Assembly: GCA_030526445.1 (NCBI GenBank)
Contig: JAUNCV010000072.1
Span: 1 to 9,715 of the forward strand
Length of the DNA stretch: 9,715 nucleotides
Source of the DNA: Bacteroidales bacterium
GTDB taxonomy: Bacteria; Bacteroidota; Bacteroidia; Bacteroidales; UBA3663
Direction: 5' to 3'
Shown here: one piece after another, positions 1-7,967 of the stretch
Layout of the letters: every line of letters starts with the position of its first letter
Position numbering within the stretch: position 1 is the first letter of the stretch
The notes under the pieces: generated by a model
Databases searched by the model: none
What the model was told of the DNA's origin: nothing
Seen by the model: only the letters and a program-made list of their open reading frames with translations
Program-made: the position numbers and the translations under genes

Positions 1-667
1 CGGCAGACATTCCCATACCATTATCTTTCAGTTCGATGCTAAGAATATTTTCCTCACTGCAACTGGCTTTGACCGAAATTGTTGGCTGATAATCTTTCTC
101 TTTTTGCATAGAACGCTCTCGCACTGTGTAACAAGCATTATTTACAACATTAAGCACAGCTCGACTCAGATCTTGAGGGATCACCATCATCTGAGGCATA
201 TTTGGCTGGTAGTCTTCTTTGATTGAGATATTAAACGACTTGTCGTTAGCACGCATAGCATGATAAGAGAGCCACACATATTCATGTATAAGTTGCACAA
301 CATCGGTAGGAAGGAACTCGCCCTCCTTACCTCGACTTTGCAAAAGAATACTGCGTACTATTCCGATAGCACGCTCTCCATGCTCCTGAATTTTACTCAT
401 ATTCTCCTTCAGATCGGCCGAAATATCTTCCAGATCTGCAGCATCCGATTCCCCAAGTTGATCAGCACAATCGGCTACAATTTCCTCAAGATCAGCCAAG
501 AGTTTTGTCGAAAGCTTGCTAAAATTTATGACAAAATTCAACGGGTTCTGTATTTCATGAGCGATACCACCTACGAGCAATCCCAAAGAGGCCATTTTCT
601 CCTGTTTATGCAATTGCTCTTGTAAGGTAGCCACCTGTTGACGCAATGTTTCAAGTTCTTTTTCCAT
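1..667 (-). CDS. Soluble histidine kinase, intact His box (C-terminus beyond left edge)
   Basis: Open minus-strand frame from ATG at 667 with no stop before the left edge: 222 codons visible, cut inside the ATPase domain. It begins with a short charged coiled coil (about residues 2-24) and goes straight into a HisKA dimerisation/phosphotransfer domain with H box GGIAHEIQNPLNF (His37, Glu38, Asn41, Pro42). The HATPase_c N box NVVNNACYTV (about 173-182) and G1 box DNGMGM (Asp215) follow; the F and G2 boxes lie outside the window. There is no signal peptide, membrane segment or sensor domain, so it should be cytosolic. The start is fixed by an in-frame stop at 680-682, with no other ATG between. 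It lies 40 bp downstream of the pseudokinase gene and shares its DHp layout (compare NMSKIQEHG with NLEKIEQHG), so the two look like related tandem kinases. Family role: autophosphorylation on His and transfer to a receiver Asp. Inferred partner: the receiver-phosphatase at 5136-6299, or the pseudokinase as heterodimer partner. Confidence 0.9.
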   Translation of the reverse strand, partial: MEKELETLRQQVATLQEQLHKQEKMASLGLLVGGIAHEIQNPLNFVINFSKLSTKLLADLEEIVADCADQLGESDAADLEDISADLKENMSKIQEHGERAIGIVRSILLQSRGKEGEFLPTDVVQLIHEYVWLSYHAMRANDKSFNISIKEDYQPNMPQMMVIPQDLSRAVLNVVNNACYTVRERSMQKEKDYQPTISVKASCSEENILSIELKDNGMGMSA

Positions 668-707
668 GATGCAACTTTTTTACATTAGGTTTAAGCCGAA
701 TGCCCAT

Positions 708-3428
708 TTAAGGCAAATGAATCGTGATCTCTGTAAAAATATCCTTTTCCGAACAAACTGATATTGAGCCGCCGTAGTCCTGAATGATTTGCTGGCAAAG
801 ATAGAGACCAACACCTGGAGCCTCGCCTGTAGGTTTTGTCGTGAAGAAGGGGTCGAAAATTTTTTCAATAATTCCCTCTTCAATACCCGCTCCATTGTCT
901 CGGAAAGTAGTAATTGAGCCTCCAGCTTGCTTATCTGCCTCGATTGCAATAGTAATCTCGGGCACATAAGTTTGCGCTCCAGTCACTTTCTCTGCCTTTT
1001 TCTTCATAGCATATACACTATTAGCTACAATCGACATGAATACCTTACTCAGCAGCTCTGGAACAACCATGGCAAAAACAGGTTCCTCGGAATGATTATA
1101 GTTGATTTTCAATCCCGTATCAACAAATTCCTTTGAATAATACAATTGAGTCATTTCAACTGTTTGTTTCAAAAGATTGGCCACATTGAGCTGTTCTGTT
1201 TTTCCCGATCGATCATTGAGCATCTCCTCCATTGCTTTAAGGATTCTTGTTGTCGATATTCCATGCTGCTCAATTTTTTCAAGATTGGTTTTCATCATAT
1301 CAACCACATCCATGCAATCTTCAAAGATATCGGGAGTCATCTTTTCCTCCTCATCTTCAAGATCCTCCTTCAGATCGCGCGTAAGTCCGATGGTCAAGTG
1401 AGAAAAGTTATTTATATAATTCATCGGATTGAGAATTCGGTCAATAAGGCCTTTAGTCAATTTACCAACTGTAGCCTCACGCTCCTTTCGAATGAGTTCT
1501 GCCTGTGCGTTTCTCAATTCTCCGAGAGTTGCCTCAAGCTGATCTTTCTTCTCAACAACCTCTTGTGTTCGCACCTCAACAATTCTTTCCAATCGCTGAC
1601 GATCTAGCTCAAGACGATGCATTCTGTAGCGCAACATTCCATACGTTAACATGATAATCGCCAGAAAATACAGCAGCACGAAATACCAGCGCATATAAAC
1701 AGGATAAGGAATTTCGAAAGCTTTTGCCTCCGACTCTGTTATCTGCCCAAAAGCATCAATGCATCGAAAAGTCAGTTCATATTTTCCGTATGACATATTG
1801 TCGAGTTCCACACTGCTCGACTCACGCCATCTTGACCATTCATCGTCCTTATAGAGGCGATAACTATATTGCATTTGTCCGAATGGATCATGCTTATCGC
1901 TCGAAACAGCGCATATCATTGCTCTGTCTTTTTGTTCGAAATAGCGAATATAAACATTATGACTAAACGGTGTTTCCTCCTTACATTTTCTGAAGTTGAG
2001 ACGAATCAAGCCAAAATTTCCGCCAGCCCACACAATTCCTTCATTATATTCTAACGCCTGAATCGTATAGTCATCAAAAGGACGAAGCCAGCGTTGCATA
2101 ACTTCAGCATTGTCAAGCGGATTGCAAACCAATCCTTTTCCATTATTGGCTGCACTCCATGTTCTTCCTCGGTTATCAATATATCTCAACATCAAGTCAA
2201 GATTCTCGTTCTTTTCTTGTTCAAATATAGTCGATTGCGCAGTTTTATGATAGGATTCTCCATAAAGCGTCAAAGCCCAGACACCTCCGTTTCCATCAGA
2301 TACAAGTTTAGTCACATTGGCAATTTTTGCAGCCAAGGTTCTACTACCGTCACGAGAGTTAAATCTATACAATCCATCAATCTCGCCAACCAAATAGTTG
2401 CCATCATTCTCCTCAAATACGCAAAGAGAATGATACGAAGATATCTGTCTTAAACTATTGTCATATTCATAGAAACCATCGGCCGAAGCAATGAGCACCG
2501 TTTCTCGGCTGCTTTTCACTATCTGCCAGCATGCCATATCCATCCCTTCTACATGCTCAAAACGCTGTCCTTCCTGAATATACAGGCCTTGCAGAGTTCC
2601 CACAAGCAAATAACCATAACAATAGAGAATAGTGTTTACCTGACCCACGAGACCTTCTTGCTCCGAAAATCTCGTATAAACAGTTGAAAGGCAAGCACTA
2701 AAAATACCATTATCGGTCGTTCCCCACAACGTTCCCTTACCATCATAAGTTATATCTATGATGGTATTACTGCATAAACCATTATCGGTTGTAAGAGAGT
2801 AGAGTTCCCTTCCATCTAGATTGGTTACAACAAGGCCACGATTCTTTGTAGCATATACGGTCATATTCAGTTCAGGCAACATAATAGTCTCGTTCACTTC
2901 TATGTCGCCATACTTGGCATAGTGCCTGTTTCCATCAAAGGCAACAGCACTCTGTTCTATTTTATTTTCCTGAATCTGAAACGTTTGATCAAGATTTGTC
3001 GTAAAAAAGAGTTTTCCACCTTGTTCAAAGAATGTTGAGACTTCTCCCAACTTGATATTTTCATCAATATCATCGGTAAGATAGTTGGTACTGACACCAT
3101 TATCGTCAAAAGTGAGATATCCCACTACGTTATTACCTCCAAACCAAATGGTTCCTTGGCTGTCTCGGAACACACTTGTCACACGCGAAATTCCAGGTGT
3201 ATGATGCATTTTCCAGCAATAGCCATCATAAATCAGCAAGCCTTCAAAATTTGCCACAAAGACTCGGCCTTGGTCATCATTTTCAATGCCAAAGTTTCGG
3301 TTGTGGCCCTCATATTCTTTTGATGAGAAGTTACGAAAGAAGGGAATGCCAAGTCCTCCGTCGAGCGGCTGTGCATTCAGTGCTATGCTCAAAAAGCACA
3401 TTATTAATAATAAAAGTCTCTTTCTCAT
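708..3428 (-). CDS. Propeller/Y_Y_Y membrane sensor with degenerate histidine kinase domain (His replaced by Asp)
   Basis: 906 residues from ATG 3428. This start gives a clean signal peptide (MRKRLLLLIMCFLSIALNAQ) and sits 7 bp after the upstream stop; an in-frame ATG at 3452 would overlap the upstream gene. Periplasmic part, about 25-500: two-component-regulator propeller blades (for example DSQGTIWFGGN, DGKGTLWGTTDNG, EGIVWAGGNFGLIRL). A Y_Y_Y domain follows at about 505-575, a transmembrane helix at about 581-601, then a coiled coil (about 605-655), a HisKA-like DHp and HATPase_c. The DHp motif reads KGLIDRILNPMNYINN: aligned to the usual GIAHEINNPLNF, the phospho-accepting His is Asp663 and the following Glu is Arg664, while Asn667-Pro668 stay. 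The ATPase boxes look usable: N box SIVANSVYAM (Asn803), DNGAGI (Asp844), IFDPFFTTK and PGVGLYLCQQI. There is no receiver or AraC domain, so it is not a hybrid two-component PUL regulator. Likely an ATP-binding sensor that cannot autophosphorylate on His; it may act through the kinase just downstream. Confidence 0.93.
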   Translation of the reverse strand: MRKRLLLLIMCFLSIALNAQPLDGGLGIPFFRNFSSKEYEGHNRNFGIENDDQGRVFVANFEGLLIYDGYCWKMHHTPGISRVTSVFRDSQGTIWFGGNNVVGYLTFDDNGVSTNYLTDDIDENIKLGEVSTFFEQGGKLFFTTNLDQTFQIQENKIEQSAVAFDGNRHYAKYGDIEVNETIMLPELNMTVYATKNRGLVVTNLDGRELYSLTTDNGLCSNTIIDITYDGKGTLWGTTDNGIFSACLSTVYTRFSEQEGLVGQVNTILYCYGYLLVGTLQGLYIQEGQRFEHVEGMDMACWQIVKSSRETVLIASADGFYEYDNSLRQISSYHSLCVFEENDGNYLVGEIDGLYRFNSRDGSRTLAAKIANVTKLVSDGNGGVWALTLYGESYHKTAQSTIFEQEKNENLDLMLRYIDNRGRTWSAANNGKGLVCNPLDNAEVMQRWLRPFDDYTIQALEYNEGIVWAGGNFGLIRLNFRKCKEETPFSHNVYIRYFEQKDRAMICAVSSDKHDPFGQMQYSYRLYKDDEWSRWRESSSVELDNMSYGKYELTFRCIDAFGQITESEAKAFEIPYPVYMRWYFVLLYFLAIIMLTYGMLRYRMHRLELDRQRLERIVEVRTQEVVEKKDQLEATLGELRNAQAELIRKEREATVGKLTKGLIDRILNPMNYINNFSHLTIGLTRDLKEDLEDEEEKMTPDIFEDCMDVVDMMKTNLEKIEQHGISTTRILKAMEEMLNDRSGKTEQLNVANLLKQTVEMTQLYYSKEFVDTGLKINYNHSEEPVFAMVVPELLSKVFMSIVANSVYAMKKKAEKVTGAQTYVPEITIAIEADKQAGGSITTFRDNGAGIEEGIIEKIFDPFFTTKPTGEAPGVGLYLCQQIIQDYGGSISVCSEKDIFTEITIHLP

Positions 3429-3435
3429 GGCATCT

Positions 3436-5103
3436 TTATTTAAACTGCACATAAGGAATATTAGCTCCGATATAATGACTCCACTCTTCGGGTGTCATAT
3501 TTCTTTTCATGCCATCCTTGAGTTGTTTTGCCATATCATCGGCCGAAATACAGAGTTTCTGAATCTGGCCGTTGCTCAAGCCCACATAGACATAGTCTGA
3601 GGCTAGTTTGTTATTGACCGAAGTCTGAGTACAAAGACACAAAGGCCAAGCTGCAAACGAATAATCTACAGGTACAAGCCATTCGCCCTCCATGGTGTTA
3701 CTCTGCTGTTCTGATTTTTTGATTTCTACCGACGATTCAATTTCCTGGCGGAAAGTAGTACCATTTTCGAACAGCAATCGAGGCAAGTTCCATACAAAAA
3801 TATCTTTGTCGAAAGCACTTGATACAAGAATATCGCCAACAACTCTCAGGTCTGTGATACGCGACACATGACCATTGAGGGTAGCCACTTTTCTTAGATG
3901 TTTATTTATCACATCAATGTTGCCCGAAGCAAGTCCCAGAAACAAAGACCCATTTTCGGGCACATAACAAGCATGCGTCACTGGCTCTTCTGTAATCGGA
4001 TTTTTCTTCTCAACACTGCCTCTATACGACATCTCTGCATATTGCCCCTTCGAAAAGAACAACTGAATACAATCTTCTCTGGCAATAGCCTCATTAAGCG
4101 GAGCCATAAGCAACTTAATCGGGTTCGAAACCTTATTCTGTATTTTATCGAAATGGCAAAAATGTTCTCGAGCCATCAATAAATAGCCTCTGTCTCCATC
4201 CGGTATAATCTTGAAATAGTTTCCAGTTGGCAAAGCATATTGTCCAAGCACAGTTCCGCTGACCGAAATAATACAGAGAGGACCATTGAGCGAAAGAGCC
4301 AGAATCTCATCTTGATTCACAAGCACATCTCTGAAATCGAAATCCGGGTTATGAAACAGAGGTCTATTCTCAACGCCATTCCAGATTTCAATCTCTCCAT
4401 ACGAGCTCACAGCTACGCAACCTTCACTATGAGGCAAGGCTTCAATCGAGGTTATCGATCCACGATGCATCATTGACGCATTTATCATATTGTCCGAAAC
4501 AGTTTCAAGCGCATGAAACAGCTCTGGCACATAAGTATTTCCATCATATTTATTAAGGAAATACCAACCTGCATAAGCCAGCATAGCGCCAATCTCTTTC
4601 TTGCCACTTTCATAGTTAGTCATGGCTGTCGATGCCAATGTTCTTCCCAGGCTTCGGTAATTGAGCGTATCGGCCACACGTTTAGCATGTTGTGCCTCAT
4701 CGCGTTGTTCAATGGCCATTTTCTGCTGCAATTCGGCCAAAAATCGCTGGCGTTCGGCTTCGTCATAAGCTTTTACCGCTCTCGCCTCTGCATCGCGTGC
4801 AGCTTTACTTTCCAACTCTGCTTTATCACGCATTTTCAGAGCCAGCTCCGACTGTTCCTCTGCACGCTGACGCTGACGGTCTGAAATTGCCTTTTGCTGG
4901 TAGGCAATTTCCTCCATCTGCTGGCTCACACGTTTTACAATGGCCGCATCTTTTTCGCTTTGCATCAGCACTTCAACCTGCTCAGCAAGCCGTGCTTCTT
5001 CTACCTGTTGCTGGTTTAGGCCAGCGCGATAGGAGAAGAAGCATGCAGCCACTGTAACTGCACCAGACGCCATTAAAAAAAATAGAGTTCGGGAAAGTTT
5101 CAC
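3436..5103 (-). CDS. Membrane-anchored coiled-coil and WD40-like propeller protein
   Basis: About 555 residues from a GTG at 5103, giving VKLSRTLFFLMASGAVTVAACFF: basic residues, then one transmembrane anchor (about 5-25). An A-rich stretch precedes this GTG, as is common at Bacteroidetes starts. The frame stays open to a TTG at 5139, whose last two bases overlap the upstream TGA, and an ATG at 5073 falls inside the membrane segment; the exact start is uncertain. After the anchor comes a long, highly charged coiled coil (about 30-148, rich in Q, E, R, A), then a helical segment (SLGRTLASTAMTNY, ALETVSDNM) like the linker before WD40 domains of NACHT/STAND proteins. Weak WD-type blades follow (SYGEIEIWNG; LNGHVSRITDL with DKDIFVWNL). 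The C-terminus MTPEEWSHYIG resembles the tail of WD40 STAND proteins, but there is no NTPase here. By the positive-inside rule the bulk is probably periplasmic. It lies between the phosphatase and the sensor genes, so a scaffold or sensor role in the same pathway is inferred. Molecular function unknown. Confidence 0.85.
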   Translation of the reverse strand: MKLSRTLFFLMASGAVTVAACFFSYRAGLNQQQVEEARLAEQVEVLMQSEKDAAIVKRVSQQMEEIAYQQKAISDRQRQRAEEQSELALKMRDKAELESKAARDAEARAVKAYDEAERQRFLAELQQKMAIEQRDEAQHAKRVADTLNYRSLGRTLASTAMTNYESGKKEIGAMLAYAGWYFLNKYDGNTYVPELFHALETVSDNMINASMMHRGSITSIEALPHSEGCVAVSSYGEIEIWNGVENRPLFHNPDFDFRDVLVNQDEILALSLNGPLCIISVSGTVLGQYALPTGNYFKIIPDGDRGYLLMAREHFCHFDKIQNKVSNPIKLLMAPLNEAIAREDCIQLFFSKGQYAEMSYRGSVEKKNPITEEPVTHACYVPENGSLFLGLASGNIDVINKHLRKVATLNGHVSRITDLRVVGDILVSSAFDKDIFVWNLPRLLFENGTTFRQEIESSVEIKKSEQQSNTMEGEWLVPVDYSFAAWPLCLCTQTSVNNKLASDYVYVGLSNGQIQKLCISADDMAKQLKDGMKRNMTPEEWSHYIGANIPYVQFK

Positions 5104-5135
5104 GTTTTTTGTTTTTGAAAAGAGTACTGTTATGG

Positions 5136-6299
5136 TCAAAGTCTCTTTATCACCAGTTGTGTGATGTCATCGCTCTGCGGTGCATCTCCGGCAAAGTCTT
5201 TCACACACTGGTTTATTTTTTCAATAATTTCCTGACTGGTCTTTCCACACATTTCTTTGAGTCTTTCTTCAAGCTTTGCTTCGCCAAACTGTGCATGATC
5301 TGCGTTTTCGGCTTCGGTTACACCGTCAGTAAACATATAGAGAGCATCGCCTTGCTGAAGGGCTGTCTTTCCTGCCATATAAGGCACACCCTCAAAAGCG
5401 CCCAGTACAAGATTGCCCGCCGAAGGTAATTGCTCTATGCTGCCATCTTTGTGCATGATGTATGGCGGATTATGTCCGGCATTAGTATAATCAATTTCAC
5501 CTGTCAAGAGATTATATATGCCATAGAATACGGTGACAAAAAGGTTGTCAACACTCTCATCACAAAGCATATCGTTCGAAATTCGCATACACTCGTTCGA
5601 TGGAATGCCACGCAATGCGGTTGCTTTGATAAGTGTTCTGCTCACTGCCATAAAGATTGCAGCCGGCACACCTTTTCCGCTCACATCAGCCATCGTAAAA
5701 CCGATGTGCTCATCGTCAATGCGGAAGAAATCATAGAAATCTCCACCCACATCCTTAGCTGCATTCATCGATGCGCAAATATCCACTTTATCTGCATTCG
5801 CCATTGACAGGTTAAACCTCTGAGGCAGAATGGCATGCTGTATTTCGCGTGCCACTGACAAATCTCCCTGAATGTCGGTCAGCTGTTTGTGCTCTTCCTG
5901 CGAGTTTCTGATATAGTTAATCTGTTCGATGGCCTTGTCTATTGTAATCTGCAAATCATCGAGGTCGATAGGCTTGGTTGCAAAATCAAATGCGCCATTG
6001 TTCATAGCATGGCGGATATTGTCCATATCGCCATACGCACTCACCATAATGCACTTCAATGCCGGATTACGCATCTCATTGATTTTGGTGAGCAATGTCA
6101 AACCATCCATCTCGGGCATATTGATGTCACTCAGAATGATATCGATGTCCGGATGCTTCAGAATCATCTGCAAAGCTTCTAATCCGTTATGCGCGAAGAA
6201 GAATTCATATTCTCCCTTACGAATTTTTCTTCTAAAATATTGTGTAAGAAGAAGTTCCAAATCTACTTCATCATCCACACTAAGTATCTTGATTGCCAT
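5136..6299 (-). CDS. Response regulator fused to SpoIIE/RsbU-type PP2C serine phosphatase
   Basis: 387 residues from ATG 6299. Residues 1-125 form a CheY-like receiver: acidic pair Asp9-Asp10, phosphoacceptor Asp58 (LSDINMPEMDG), Ser87 and Lys109 (TKP). A short helical linker (about 126-150) follows. Residues 150-387 are a SpoIIE-type PP2C domain: REIQHAILPQ, GGDFYD (Asp187, Asp190), MADVSGKGVPAA (Asp205), TNAGHNPP, FTDGVTE (Asp325) and SDDIT (Asp377, Asp378). These cover the expected metal-binding aspartates, so it should be active. Family role: phosphorylation of the receiver switches a phosphatase that dephosphorylates Ser/Thr on an STAS anti-anti-sigma or similar partner. No STAS protein, anti-sigma kinase or sigma factor is visible in the window, so the target is unknown. 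It starts 36 bp after the radical SAM stop. The downstream WD40 gene starts either overlapping its stop or 32 bp after it, which suggests co-transcription. Cytosolic, with no membrane segment. Confidence 0.96.
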   Translation of the reverse strand: MAIKILSVDDEVDLELLLTQYFRRKIRKGEYEFFFAHNGLEALQMILKHPDIDIILSDINMPEMDGLTLLTKINEMRNPALKCIMVSAYGDMDNIRHAMNNGAFDFATKPIDLDDLQITIDKAIEQINYIRNSQEEHKQLTDIQGDLSVAREIQHAILPQRFNLSMANADKVDICASMNAAKDVGGDFYDFFRIDDEHIGFTMADVSGKGVPAAIFMAVSRTLIKATALRGIPSNECMRISNDMLCDESVDNLFVTVFYGIYNLLTGEIDYTNAGHNPPYIMHKDGSIEQLPSAGNLVLGAFEGVPYMAGKTALQQGDALYMFTDGVTEAENADHAQFGEAKLEERLKEMCGKTSQEIIEKINQCVKDFAGDAPQSDDITQLVIKRL

Positions 6300-6335
6300 A
6301 ATTTTATATTTTTTACTTTTTTTCGAAAAAAGTTA

Positions 6336-7178
6336 TTATTTTCTAAATCGTTTAGTCACAGCGGCATAGCCACATCGCTGGCACAGAGGTTCTACGGCCT
6401 CATGACGCGTAAATCCTTCGTATAATGCTCGCGCTCTGGGCGATGCCAGTATTTCGGCCAGTGGTTGTTCGAAGAGATTTCCAAGCACCATAGCGCCATC
6501 ATGATCCAGACAACAAGGAACCACCGACCCATCGACCAGCACACCTATCTGATTGCGCAAGGCGTAGCAGAACGATTCCACAGCCAGTGCTTCATGTTCC
6601 TCTTCTGGCCACTCAAACATTTTATCATACTCAAGATAAATCTTATCGGTAAGTTTATATCCATCATAGCGCTCTTTCCAAGGCTGAGCTATGTGTTTCT
6701 CCAGGTAGCGAATCACCTGGTCATTGGCACTGTTATAGCCACCTTCGTTCCAAAGGCGAAGCACAACGACAGTGCCTTTTTCGGCGGCTGCCATTGCATA
6801 TTGCATCACATCATTAATATATTGTTCTGCCTCGGTCTCTCCGTTGCCTTCTTGCGAGTGGAGCGAAATCTGAATCTTATAGGGCGGAGTCTTGAGCAGT
6901 TGCTGTGCCACTGGTGTTCTGAGCAAGGTGCCATTGGTTGTAAGCACGGGCACGAAGCCTTTTTCGTGCGCTATTTCCACAAAACGTGGCAACGAGGTGT
7001 GAAGCATAGGCTCACCCATCAGGTGAAAGTAGAGGAATTGCACCTCTCCTTTCAGCCTGTCGGTGAGTAGATTGAATTCTGCTTCGCTCAACTTGCCTTT
7101 CTTTCTATCGTTCTTCGGACAGAAAATGCAGTCGAGATTGCAGATGTTGGTAATCTCAAGATAACATCGAGAAATCAT
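6336..7178 (-). CDS. Radical SAM protein with SPASM-like C-terminal cysteine motif
   Basis: 280 residues from ATG 7178; the N-terminus MISRCYLEITNICNLDCIFC is the usual short lead into a radical SAM core. Cys13, Cys17 and Cys20 form the CxxxCxxC motif for the SAM-binding 4Fe-4S cluster; MGEP (about 54-57) corresponds to the GGE-like SAM-binding motif and TTNGTLL is the next core strand. The C-terminal part has Cys204, then Gly217 with Cys222-Cys223 (G-x4-C), then Cys266 and Cys269 (CQRCGY), the layout of an auxiliary-cluster SPASM-type domain. It has fewer cysteines than the full seven-Cys SPASM set, so one auxiliary cluster is likely. Such proteins modify peptides, proteins or small molecules by radical chemistry; neither substrate nor product can be read here. 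No small precursor-peptide gene fits in the neighbouring gaps (18 and 36 bp). It lies between the arabinofuranosidase and the signalling genes, on the same strand and tightly spaced, so it could belong to either unit. Confidence 0.93.
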   Translation of the reverse strand: MISRCYLEITNICNLDCIFCPKNDRKKGKLSEAEFNLLTDRLKGEVQFLYFHLMGEPMLHTSLPRFVEIAHEKGFVPVLTTNGTLLRTPVAQQLLKTPPYKIQISLHSQEGNGETEAEQYINDVMQYAMAAAEKGTVVVLRLWNEGGYNSANDQVIRYLEKHIAQPWKERYDGYKLTDKIYLEYDKMFEWPEEEHEALAVESFCYALRNQIGVLVDGSVVPCCLDHDGAMVLGNLFEQPLAEILASPRARALYEGFTRHEAVEPLCQRCGYAAVTKRFRK

Positions 7179-7196
7179 TGAGTTCGAATAGCTTTT

Positions 7197-7967
7197 TTAC
7201 TTGGTGAATACATACACGCCAAAAGAGGCTGGCTCGAGCACTACGCTCTTGGTAGCAGGATCAAGATTGCTCTCTACTGGCACAATCTGCTGCTCTGGAG
7301 CTGGGCCATTCTCTACAGTTGGGATATTGTCAGCATCCATATTGGTCGAAGAAAGCTTGATAACCTTGGCCTTGTTGAAGCTCTGGCCCTTCTTCATGCC
7401 CTGCCACTCAAAGTTGATGGTCTGAGGCTCATTGCTGGTGTTCACTACCTTTACAATATAGCTGTTAGTCTCTTTATCAAGCACAGCCGAGGCAAAGAGT
7501 CCGTTCTGGCCCTCCTGGCCGGCTACAGGAGCCTTGTCCATAGTGAGTTTCAGCACATTGGTACCTTTATAGTGGCAATAGAGCTGCTGCACATAATATG
7601 AAACTGTGCGCCATGACTCCATATTGTCAAACCAGATCATATCTGGTCTCCACTGCCAACCTTTCACATGGGCGAAGAGTGGCGCATAGGTTGCCATAGT
7701 TACGATGTCGGCATTGCGTTCAATGCCAGTCATGTGAGCAGCTTCAAGGATCGAAGTCCAGTAGTGGTTCCACTTCTTGCCATCGCCGTGGCAAGCATAT
7801 TCGCCGGCAAACACCTTTGGGCCCTTTCGGTCATACGAATCATAGCGGAGACCATGAGTCAGGAACCAGTTCTCGTTTCTGTAGTAGTGCTCATCATAAA
7901 GATCCACCTTGAGTTCCTTCATGCGTGGCTGCAAGAGGTCAAAGTCCCAACCCTCTGAGTTAGGGCC
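7197..7967 (-). pseudogene. GH51 arabinofuranosidase, C-terminal fragment without its own start
   Basis: The in-family part of this frame starts at the GGC codon at 7965-7967 (GPNSEGWDFDLL) and runs 256 residues to a TAA at 7197-7199. It contains DEHYY, the nucleophile Glu (codon at 7800-7802, in VFAGEYACH), the GWQWRPDMIWFDN segment and the C-terminal beta-sandwich ending GVYVFTK. The frame stays open upstream to 8153, but that extension is a shadow of the first fragment (no GH51-like residues), so there is no credible native start. It is expressed only if translation restarts or the lesion is an artefact. The stop lies 18 bp before the radical SAM start. Confidence 0.82.

Noticed and set aside
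260..1607. Plus-strand open frames over the kinase genes (for example 260-625, 927-1136, 1146-1607)
   Set aside because: They are antisense to coding regions with clear kinase motifs and show no domain-like composition.
708..3452. Hybrid two-component system (PUL regulator) reading of the propeller sensor
   Set aside because: The protein ends after the HATPase domain, with no receiver or AraC DNA-binding domain, and the extracellular part is shorter than the double propeller usual in those regulators.
6315..6333. Short hairpin (8-bp arms, 3-base loop) just after the radical SAM stop, considered as an intrinsic terminator
   Set aside because: The stem has one G-C pair and otherwise A-T, and on the minus strand it is followed by an A-rich stretch, not a T-run. 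It is more likely a chance product of the A/T-rich gap.
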